From NCBI GenBank assembly GCA_037176705.1, contig CM073888.1, forward strand, positions 45,824,810-45,888,809: a stretch of 64,000 bases of DNA, written 5' to 3'. A model generated the notes under the pieces. It was given only the letters and a program-made list of their open reading frames with translations, did not search any database and was not told the DNA's origin. Shown in pieces: positions 47,270 through 56,160 of the stretch. The DNA is from Molossus alvarezi. Taxonomy: Eukaryota; Chordata; Mammalia; Chiroptera; Molossidae. Position 1 is the stretch's first letter. Each line of letters starts with the position of its first letter. A program made the position numbers and the translations under genes.

Positions 47270-47825
47270 AGATATATTTTTTATTGTGGTAAAATGTACA
47301 TAACATACAATTTACCGTTTAGCCATTTTTAAGTATACAGTTCAGTGGCATTAAGTCCATGCACACTCTCGTGCAGTCATCACCATTATTCAGCTCCAGA
47401 AACTTTTCATCTTCCCCACAACTGAAATTCTGTTTCATTATATACCAGCATCCTATTCCTCCCTTCCCTAGCTCCGAGCAACGTACTCTTTTTTTTTTTT
47501 TTTAAATCCTCACCCGAGGATTTGTTTACATTTATCTTCATACAGAGTGGGAGGGAGAGAGAGAAACATGGATGCGAGAGAGCCACATTGACTGGGTGCC
47601 ACCTGCACAGCCCCAACCAGGGCGGGGGATGAACCACAACTGAGGTATGTGCCCTTGGCTGGAATTGAACCCGGTTCTCTTTGGTCCATGGGCTGATGCT
47701 CTAACCGCTGAGCCAAACTGGCCAGGGCACAACCTACTCTTTATGAAGTAGAATCACATAGTATTTGTCCTTTTGTGGGTGACTTATTTCACATAGTATA
47801 ATGTCTTCAAGGATAATTTTTAAAA
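47270..47825 (-). mobile_element. L1 LINE 3' UTR fragment split by a VES
   Basis: TTTATTGTGGTAAAATGTAC, TTTAAGTATACAGTTCAGTG and ACTCTCGTGCAGTCATCACC lie on the left. GTAGAATCACATAGTATTTG and TGACTTATTTCACATAGTAT lie to the right of the VES. This is the antisense of an old mammalian L1 3' region, continuous once the SINE is excised. Confidence 0.8.
47491..47729 (-). mobile_element. VES SINE nested in L1, with TSD
   Basis: Minus strand: GCCCTGGCCAGTTTGGCTCA head to CTCGGGTGAGGATT end. CAACGTACTCTT (47479-47490) and CAACCTACTCTT (47730-47741) are the TSD with one difference. Confidence 0.95.
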
Positions 47826-48254
47826 GAACATTAACTAATCTAGGGTGAAATCATGCAGTATGACTCATAACCAGTTCTATGCACAAAATGGAGAGTCAGT
47901 GAAACCTGCAAAGCCTCGTCCATTCTTGCATGCAGGTTTCTCCCAAGCAATGGGAAATGTGTCAGTGAACAGTAAGAGACAATAGCTACATTTGTAACCT
48001 ACTTGCTCCTTAGGTATAATATAATGTCAGTCCAAGAACATCAGAAATATAAAAAACTGGGAGAAGTTTTAAAGGAGTGATGCAAATATATTCTTGGGTT
48101 TATAATTTGTGGGATACAGACAGTTGATGATAATTCATTCTGAGTATAAATAGACAGGATCTTACCAGAGGGTGTTTTGAAATAAATAATTTGGTAAAGA
48201 CTGGCACACATTAATCAGAACAGGTAAAGTCAGTTCTGGTATTTCAATGATCTA
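47826..48254. other. Single-copy DNA
   Basis: Nothing recognised. Confidence 0.35.
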
Positions 48255-48490
48255 TTGTGAACAAATATTCCCTAAACCCAACAACTTAAAATAGCCATTT
48301 TACTTTGCTCACAATTCTGTGGGTCAGAAATTTGGGGATGGTCCCTCCTGAGGTTTCTCATGTGGTTACACTGAGAGGTCACCTGACATGATGGGTAGGA
48401 TGCTGGCTCTCAGTTGGGAGCTCACTCCAGTGACAGACTGGACCTCATCGTGTGGATTGAGTGTGCCCCTGAAAGGTGAAGAGCAGATTT
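48255..48490 (-). mobile_element. MLT1-type LTR fragment
   Basis: CAACTTAAAATAGCCATTTT, TCACAATTCTGTGGGTCAGA and CATGTGGTTACACTGAGAGG match the antisense end of an MLT1-like LTR. It is partial, with no TSD visible. Confidence 0.6.
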
Positions 48491-48559
48491 GGGTTTTTGA
48501 AAATCACTCTGATGGCAGCTTGGAGAGTGAATAAAGAAGTGTAACAGGGGTCAGAGAGA

Positions 48560-49630
48560 CAAGTTTGGAGACTCTCCATTCAATAAACATTTATTGAGTG
48601 CCTAGTCTGTCCATACACTGAGACACCGAGGATTCAGCAAGGAGCAAACAAACAAAAGTCCCTGCCTTTGTGAAGTTTATATTTTACTGGAGAAAATATA
48701 ATAAACAAGTGAACAAAAAAGCACATGAATACATACTGTAAATGCTAAGAAAAAAACTAAGAATAGAAAGTGAAGTGGTTGACGGCTATTTAATGTAGGC
48801 TGATTAAGAAAGGCATCTCTGAAAAGGAAACATTTGAATCAAGAACTGAAAGAAGTGAGCTGTGCAGATATCTGGGGACAGCATTCCAGGAAGAAAGAAC
48901 AAGCCCACCATGCGAAGGGAGGGGCATACTTGGCATGTTTGGAGAGCAGCAAAAAGATGAATTTGCCCAGAATAGAGCTGTAGGGGCCTACTGTGGTAAT
49001 CCTGGTGGGAAACTGGGAGGCCCTGACCAGCTGGAGATGCAGTAGGAAGGAGAGGAAGAGATGGAGCTGGCCATTATTTTTGTTGCTGTTAATCTTCAAC
49101 TGAGGATATTATTTTTCCATTGATTTTTTTTTTTTTTAAGAGAGAGTGGAAGGGAGAGAGTGGGGATGAAGGAAGGGGTGGGGGTGAGGGGGGAAAAGCA
49201 TCAATGTGAGAGAGACACATCAATTTTTTGGTTGCTTCCTGCACACATCAACCAGGGCCAGGGATTAAACCTGCAACCCAGGTATGAGCCTTTGAATGGG
49301 AATGGAACCATTGACCCTTTGGTGCATTGGCCAACACTCTAACCACTTAAGCACACTGGCCAGCACTAGAGCTGACTGTTTTTACAGGGCTTGATGGTCA
49401 GTTAGACCCGAGGAGTGAGAAAAGGGAAGGCATTTTGTATGATTGCCATATTTCTGGATTAGAAAGAGGGAATACAGGAAGGGTGTCACACCATGAAATC
49501 AGTTTTAGACCTCTTGAGTCTGGTGTAGGGATGGAAATCACAGCAGAAGTACTTGTAGACATGTGCATGTCTCAGGAGGGAGATGTGGCCCAGAGATATG
49601 GGACATCAGCACTTTATTGAGATCATCTTC
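48560..49630 (-). mobile_element. L2 LINE, 3' kilobase, split by a VES
   Basis: Starts AATAAACATTTATTGAGTGC, then GAGCAAACAAACAAAAGTCC, AAAGGCATCTCTGAAAAGGA and GGACAGCATTCCAGGAAGAA. After the VES come GAAATCAGTTTTAGACCTCT and CCCAGAGATATGGGACATCA. This is antisense L2, including the decayed end of its reverse-transcriptase ORF. Confidence 0.75.
49091..49364 (-). mobile_element. VES SINE nested in L2
   Basis: Minus strand: GCTGGCCAGTGTGCTTAAGT head, CACATTGATGCTTTTC block and CTCAGTTGAAGATT end. Diverged, with extra G-rich sequence (49141-49199) replacing part of the CT block. GAGCTGGCCATTATTTTT and GAGCTGACTGTTTTTA are a possible degenerate TSD. Confidence 0.85.
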
Positions 49631-49635
49631 AGAGT

Positions 49636-50700
49636 TTGGTCATTCATTCATTAACTAATTTTGATTGAGAGCCAAATACTATACTAAATCCTAGGTACAT
49701 AAAACAGACACAGTCCCTGCCCATATGGAGCTTACAAGTGGACAGACAAAAAGTAAATAAACAACAAAATCACATGATTACAACTTGAAACATGATACAA
49801 AGAAAACAAACAGTGTTAAGAGAGTTACAAAATGTCTTAGGAAAAATCCTCTCTGAGGTTACATTTTTGTTCAAACCTAAAGGATAAGAGAAAGCTATCC
49901 AATGCAATGTGGGGAAGAGCCTATTTAAGAGCTGAAGAGAAAGCCACAGGAGATCATGAAGAAGGTACCAAAAATGAATTTGGAGAAGTAAGCAGAGACT
50001 GGGTCATACAGGTCTGGTAGGCATTGGCACAAAGAAGTTTGTGTATTTTTTAAGAATGGCAGTGACAGGATTCAATTTGTGGTTAAAAAAAAAAAATTAT
50101 CTTATGTATTTGTGGGGCAAGGGGGCGTAGCTGGGGAGAGGCGGGGAAGATGAGAGGGAGGCAGCAGAAGCCAGGAAAAACCAGTAAATAAGGCTGTTGC
50201 AGCAATCCTGGTGACAGATATGGCTTGGACTAGGGTAGGACACAGAAAATAGAATTGGGAGATACATTTAGATATATTTTGGATTAGGATTTGGTGATGG
50301 ATTGGGTGTGGGGAGTAAAGAAGACAAAACAAAAAAATGACTCCTAGGTTTCTGCCCCAATCAGTTAGGTGCTTAGTGGAATTACAGGATTATTTGGATG
50401 AGAAGACTGAAAGGACAAAATTGGGAGATGTGAGATTAGAAGTTCTTTTGTGGATCTGTCACATTTGAAATGCCTGAGAAGCTGTCAAGCAAATAGAAGT
50501 GTAGGACTGAGCTCAGGAGAGATATCTTCTCTGGTGATAGAAAATTTGGAACCAGCAACATATAGATGAAATTTAAATCCATAGGCTATATGAGATCACC
50601 TTGAGACAGAAGAAAGAGAAAAGAAAATCCTGGGAAATAAAATTTTAGCCCTAGGGATGAGAAAAAGAGGATAGGATGACAACTAAGATTGGATATATTT
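49636..50700 (-). mobile_element. L2 LINE, second copy, 3' kilobase
   Basis: Begins again at the L2 3' end (TTCATTCATTAACTAATTTT, CAGTCCCTGCCCATATGGAG). It proceeds through GCTGTTGCAGCAATCCTGGT, GATGGATTGGGTGTGGGGAG and CAGCAACATATAGATGAAAT, the antisense of L2 reverse-transcriptase C-terminal coding. Frames are broken by stops. Confidence 0.75.
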
Positions 50701-51140
50701 AACTAACAATATGAATTCTTGAGGCAACTGGTTAGGGTAAAGGATATATTATGACACTACGGTAGAATGCTCTTGAATACCCTTTGAACATGCTTCTGCT
50801 TCGCACTGGTATCATTTTATTTGGACCCATGTGTCTCATATAAACTATAGGGATATTTGTTATCAATCCAATTGTCTGTTGAACAAAATAAAGTAACAAT
50901 TCTCCCCTCCCTCACGTCATCTGTCTCTAAATTTGCCAAATGGAACAAGAAAAAAAAGTGGAAGACTTCTGAACAATTAAAGGAATGAGCCTGCAGTGTA
51001 ATTTCAGATATTTAAGAATTGTGGTATCATAAAGATTGTTAACATGGCTTCTTTTTAATTTGAAGGTATTCCTACTGTTGCAAACCAACGATTTTTCATT
51101 AAATAAAGATGTTCTAAAACAAACACCAAGATAAGCAAGA
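50701..51140. other. Single-copy DNA
   Basis: Nothing recognised. Confidence 0.35.
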
Positions 51141-51157
51141 TAAGAAAGTTCCCGGTA

Positions 51158-51264
51158 GCCCTGGCCAGTTTGGCTCAGCGGTTGAGCATCAGCCTGTGGA
51201 CCAGAGAGTCCGCGGGTTCAGTTCCCACTAGGGGCATGTATTACAAAAAAAAAAAAAAAAGAAA
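51158..51264 (+). mobile_element. Short VES SINE (tRNA head only) with TSD
   Basis: GCCCTGGCCAGTTTGGCTCA head, B-box-like GGGTTCAGTTCCC and CTAGGGGCATGTA, then directly an A16 tail. AAGTTCCCGGTA (51146-51157) and AAGTTCCCTGTA (after the tail) flank it. It ends at the same position as the short copies at 34.1 and 61.3 kb. Confidence 0.93.
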
Positions 51265-51279
51265 GTAAGTTCCCTGTAA

Positions 51280-52190
51280 AATAAAATTGTGATAAGTATA
51301 TACTGCTCCCAATCAAAAGAAGAAAAACAATTTCTGTTCAGTAGTCAGTCCTCGCATTTCATTTAGGAGTAGATCGATGAGAGGAAATTTGAACCATCTT
51401 TAGTTCAAATTTGGAATAAAAAAAATAAATAAATAAAAGAAGGCACCTCTCTACCACCACAAACTACTGGGCTCGCTCACTGTAATGCAACAAACCAAGC
51501 ACCTTACCTGCAGCTCCTTAAGATCATAGATTTGAGCTCTGATTCAGCAAAAGAGAGCAGAGAGCTATAGAAATGCCTACCGAGTTTCAAGAATGAGGAT
51601 GACATTTTTGTAAATGTCCTCTATAACTATTCTATCTACCTCCCTTCATTCGTCCATCTTTTTGTTTTTGCTGCTCAAAACCTTTTTGTGCAACATTTCC
51701 TCCATTTCAAAATTGTTCTTAATCACTAAATCTTAGGAATGCCAAACTACCGTGCAGCCCGATTCTACCTTGAACAGGGAGTACATTCAAACATAAGACT
51801 GGGGGAGATGGGGCTATAATACCCCTTCTGGTGTGTGGGGTGGGGTTCCTTTCCCAACAGTACACACACACACACAGATGTAACTCGCACTCCTCCTAGG
51901 TCAGCAAATATTTTAATAGGTCCCTTTGAACAGAAGTGACCTGCAGATTTATGCGATGACCCCATCGGAAATAATTTGGGATTGGGGAAGAAGACTGCCG
52001 TCGTCTCCAGGAGAGCCTTTATTGTGTACTCCCTAGTTAATGAGCCTCTGAGCCTCAAACTGGGCGCGTTATTATCCGTGTCGGCGAGGCTGGAGGAAGA
52101 GAGTAGTAAGTAGCCAACGTCCCGGGTCCCTGAGACCATCAGCCCTAGCTTCCTCCTGACCCGAGAGCAGAACTAGAAGAACCTGGCCGG
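51280..52190. other. Single-copy DNA approaching the CpG island
   Basis: An AAAT run lies at 51421-51437. A 124-codon minus-strand frame (51765-52139) is unrecognised. CpG density rises from about 52060. Confidence 0.4.
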
Positions 52191-52194
52191 GCTC

Positions 52195-52800
52195 CTCTAG
52201 GGTTCCCAGCCGGTCTGCGGTGGGGAGAAAAGTAATCGATCTTGTCTGGGGCTGCAGCGCGCCTAACACTTCCTGCGGTGATTTGCAGCCAGGCTGGAAG
52301 TTGCGAGTTTCCCATTGGCTCGCGGGCAGACGCCGCGCAGTCTGGGGGGGCGGGCCTAGGAGGCGGGGCCAGAGCGGGCGGGGCGGGGCGGGCGCTGCAT
52401 AAATTTAACTCCAAGTGCTCCCTTCTTGGGGGTCCCTTGTCTCGCAGAGTTTTTTCTTTTAAGAAGGAGCGGATGTCAGTGACAAGTTAATAGCTCTCAC
52501 TGCGCTCCAAGGTTAAACAGAACCTCATTTGTGCCTGGAGTCTCCTTCCACTGACCCGCCTGAGGCCGCCAGGGCAGGGACTCACCCAGCCAAGGTGCCC
52601 AGTGGCCGGGTGCGTGGGGCTCGCGGCTCCGCAGCGGCCCCGCACCGGGTTTTGGCCGGCCGTGTTCCCGGGCAGGCGCCCACCCGGCGCGTACCGACCT
52701 CTCCGCACCCCGAGCGCTGTGCTGAGCGCCTCACCACGCGTTCCCCGCACCCGGCGATCTCTCTTCACAGAACACGGCGCACAACTAACTGCTTGCGCAC
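52195..52800. promoter_or_regulatory. CpG island, promoter-type
   Basis: CpG-dense block with CTGCAGCGCGCC, GCTCGCGGGCAGACGCCGCG and CACCCGGCGCGTACCGACC. It contains the CCAAT/GC-box/TATA-like cluster listed separately and passes into the C-rich minisatellite downstream. A first exon on the + strand is plausible, but I could not define its donor site or any coding start. No known gene was recognised. Confidence 0.8.
52311..52430 (+). promoter_or_regulatory. Candidate core promoter (CCAAT, GC boxes, TATA-like)
   Basis: An inverted CCAAT box (CCCATTGGCT, 52311-52320) is followed by GC boxes (GGGGGGCGGGCC near 52345, AGGCGGGGCC at 52361, and a GGGCGGGGCGGGGCGGGC run at 52375-52393). A TATA-like CATAAATTT lies at 52398-52406. 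The order and the roughly 85-bp CCAAT-to-TATA distance fit a TATA promoter starting near 52430 on the + strand. Activity is inferred. Confidence 0.55.
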
Positions 52801-52852
52801 ATGCCAACCGCCTTTCACACACACCGGCCCTCTTCCACTTGCCCCTGCCTCC

Positions 52853-53835
52853 ACTCGCCCACACTGTCCCCTACCCCCTCTCCCACACTCAACCCTGTCC
52901 TCTCTCTCACACTCACCCCGCCTCCTCTCTCCCGCACTCACCTCCGCCCCCTCTTCCACACTCACCCCCCGCCCCCTCTCTCCCACACTCACCCCCGCCC
53001 CCTCTCTCCCGCACTCACCTCCGCCCCCTCTTCCACACTCACCCCCCGCCCCCTCTCTCCCACACTCACCCCCGCCCCCTCTCTCCCGCACTCACCTCCG
53101 CCCCCTCTTCCACACTCACCCCCCGCCCCCTCTCTCCCACACTCACCCCCGCTCCCTCTCTCCCACACTCACCCCCGCCCCCTCTTTCCCGCACTCACCT
53201 CCGCCCCCTCTTCCACACTCACCGCCCGCCCCCTCTCCCACACTCACCCCCGCCCCCTCTCTCCCACACTCACCCCCGCCCCCTCGGTCCCGCACTCACC
53301 CCCGCTTCCATACTCCCCGCACTCACCTCTCCCCCTACCCCCTCTCCCCTTGCCCCCCCTCTCCCACACTCATCCCTGCGCCCTGTCTCCCCTTGCCCCC
53401 TCTCTCCCACACTCACCCCTGCCCCCCCTCTCCCACACTCATCCCTGCGCCCTGTCTCCCCTTGCCCCCTCTCTCCCACACTCACCCCTGCCCCCCCTCC
53501 CACACTCATCCCTGCGCCCTGTCTCCCCTTGCCCCCCCTCTCCCACACTCATCCCTGCGCCCTGTCTCCCCTTGCCCCCCCTCTCCCACACTCATCCCTG
53601 CGCCCTGTCTCCCCTTGCCCCCTCTCTCCCACACTTACCCCTGCCCCCTCTCCCCCTACCCCCTCTCCCCTTGCCCCCTCTCTCCCACACTTACCCCTGC
53701 CCCCTCTCCCCCTACCCCCTCTCCCCTTGCCCCCTCTCTCCCACACTCACCCCTGCCCCCCCTCTCCCACACTCATCCCTGCGCCCTGTCTCCCCTTGCC
53801 CCCTCTCTCCCACACTCACCCCTGCCTCCATTCTC
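52853..53835 (+). repeat. C-rich minisatellite, two domains with higher-order units
   Basis: Domain A (to about 53330) has 24-26 bp monomers (CCCACACTCACCCCCGCCCC and variants) grouped in a 77-bp three-monomer unit. The variant GCACTCACCTCCG recurs at 52934, 53011 and 53088, then at 53191 after one extra monomer. Domain B (53331-53835) alternates a 26-bp monomer with a 43-bp monomer containing CATCCCTGCGCCCTGTCTCC. All three + frames are open for 458-466 codons, because the units lack stops. It is low-complexity and not accepted as protein. Confidence 0.97.
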
Positions 53836-53849
53836 ACACACACCCTGCC

Positions 53850-54179
53850 TCATCACACATTTGCTCCGGTTTCTTATTCCACACCCTCAGGCCGCTCTCA
53901 CAGGCACAGCACAGTATCTGTCCCTCTAACACGTGCACTCATTCCACAGTCTGCACTAGGCACCAGGCTGTACCCTAGGCTGGCCCCTAGCGCAGCTGAT
54001 TTCGAGACCCAGGAGGGGCCCCTTAGTCCTGGTCCCTCCATCTCCTTCAGGTTGGCCCGCCCGGACCTCAAAGGCGGCCTGGCTGCTGGAGGCCCACCTC
54101 CCGGGGTCTGGCCTGGCCCAGAAGCAGACCTGGAGGCCGGGGCAGCCGGCTGGAGCGCGCCCCCACAGGGAGGCTAGGG
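53850..54179. other. GC-rich link between minisatellite and second CpG block
   Basis: Non-repetitive, moderate CpG. A CACAGGCACAGCACAG phrase and several purine-rich GGCC elements are seen. No exon signal stands out. Confidence 0.4.
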
Positions 54180-54400
54180 CCAGCGAGAGAGCGTGCGTCC
54201 CGCGGGGTCTCGCGTGGCCGGGCAGGCGAGAGCCAAGCTCGGCGGCGTCCACGCGCCGCGGCGGGTCCGGGTGCAGACCGCGGGCCCAGCCGAGCCGGAG
54301 CCCGGGCGTCCAGGCTGACCAAGCGCCGGCTCTCGGCCTAGGCGCCCGCGGCCGCAGAGCGCGGTCGGCCCCCGGGACCTCGTCTTCACCGCGAGTGAAA
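54180..54400. promoter_or_regulatory. Second CpG-dense block
   Basis: CACGCGCCGCGGCGGGTCCG, CCCGCGGCCGCAGAGCGCGG and GCGAGAGAGCGTGCGTCCCG make this the most CpG-dense stretch in the window. With the block at 52.2-52.8 kb it brackets the minisatellite. The 178-codon minus-strand frame here is compositional. Confidence 0.75.
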
Positions 54401-54404
54401 CCTT

Positions 54405-55899
54405 AGTGATGAACGCGGATTCTTGGTGCCTGACCCCCTCTCCTAAAGAAAATGAGTCTCCCTGGAGCTTAAGCCATATTTCCTTCCTTCTTCCCTCCCT
54501 CCCTTTTGGACACCCCTCATTGACAGGCTCTAATCCTCGGATCGGAACTACTTCTGCCTGGAAGATTTGGCCGGCTTTCCCGGTTCTCTCAGCGTTCCTG
54601 AAAAGCCAATCCGTCCCGAGCTCCGGGCTGGCGGCTGCGGGAGGAGGGCGCCTTCTGGCACCACCTGGGTGGTCGCCGTGAGCGAGTCCTTCACAACTGC
54701 TATTCTGCACAACTTTAAAAGGCTACTTTGCATAGTATAGTTAGAGAAGCTTAGTCTGTTTTGGCATTGATCTTGCAAGGGTATAATGACAAATTTACCT
54801 ATATTCAACTAGACTATGAGTTTTTTTTTTAAGCACTATTTTTATTTTCCAGAAAGATGTCCCAAAGAGTGGTTTGTGAAAGCGTGAACCTGTTTAAAAA
54901 AAAAATCTCTGTGATTTACGTGAGAAATTAGGAGACAGTAACTTCCACGAGATATGTTTCTAAGATATTGTCCGGATTTATGTTTGCTAGTGAGTTTTTG
55001 TTACTTCCTGATGCCCAGAGTTGCTAAGAGTCTACATTCAACCTTAAAACCTGAGAGGCTAGGGTAAAAATCGGTTCAGAATTAACCTGGCTATCTTTGT
55101 CTTGATAAGATAGCCCTCCACCCAACCGTGAGTGCTTCTACATTGCTTTCCAGGCCAGTTTCCAGAGCCCAGACGATGAGATTTTTGAGAACAGAGGCAT
55201 TTTACTCAGTTGGGTGGATCTAAATCCTCAAGCAGGCAAATAGCTAGCACATTCAGTTATGGTGAATTCATTCAGCTGAACCAGTTTTGAATGAAGCTGT
55301 GTAAACACTTTATCAGAATCACTTAAATGTTATATAAAAATTTCCAAGAAGAGAAAAAAAAAGGAAAGGAAAAAAGAAAACAGAGTGGGGGCGGGAAACC
55401 CCCAAAATAATTTCAGATCCTTTGAAAGAAAGGTTAGATTTAGATCTTTAAAGCTAAACCAGACAGATCCTGCACTTCAAAGCGAGAACACAGAAGCCCT
55501 AAAACCATCATTATACATCTCAAGTTTATGTTGTTTTCCAGGCTAACAATGCCATCTCCCTTTACTATATTACACTCTCTAACTCTGAATTGTCTTTATG
55601 ACTTTTCTGACCCACCTTCAAATTTTACATGTAAATGCTGAGCTATGAACACAAGGCTAAACTGGGCACAGATTGTTCAAATGTAGAATATGGCAATTTT
55701 TCTTTTTTAGCTAGCATTTTTCTATCCCTTTTAAAGGAAGGGCAAGGGTTAATATAACCATATTAACTTCTTAGAACAATTGGTGGCAATAGGGAGGCAT
55801 ACTTAATTTTAAGTGCAGAGTAACTCTATGACAAGGCATTAATGAACATAATATACCCTTCCTGTATATTGTTCACAATATAGACATTTTTCATTGAAC
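54405..55899. other. Single-copy DNA downstream of the island
   Basis: A 91-codon + frame at 54406-54681 opens with an ATG just past the CpG block but has no recognisable content. AT-rich from 54.7 kb on. Confidence 0.4.
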
Positions 55900-56160
55900 A
55901 ATAAATTTTTGAGATATTTTTGAGATATATCTATTTGACACATTCATATCTTTATTTTAACTTCTGTATAGTATTCCCTTAAATGAATATTGCAGAATTT
56001 ATTTATTCATCCTCACATATGGATATTCAGAGTACCTTTTTTTTTTTCCTATTAGAAATAATATTATAATGATGTCCTTGCAGGGATGCTCCCCATGTTT
56101 GCTCATAAGACTGTTTTTCTTTTAGGGCTAAAGTACATTCAGTTCAGCAGGGAAATAAGG
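55900..56160 (-). mobile_element. Old L1 LINE fragment
   Basis: TATAGTATTCCCTTAAATGA, CAGAATTTATTTATTCATCC, ATGGATATTCAGAGTACC and TAGAAATAATATTATAATGA match the antisense of the L1 late-ORF2/3' UTR boundary. Highly diverged. Confidence 0.6.

Noticed and set aside
52529..54177. Three overlapping ~460-codon frames as protein genes
   Set aside because: They are the three phases of one stop-free tandem repeat, with only Pro/Ser/Leu/His-rich low-complexity products and no domain.
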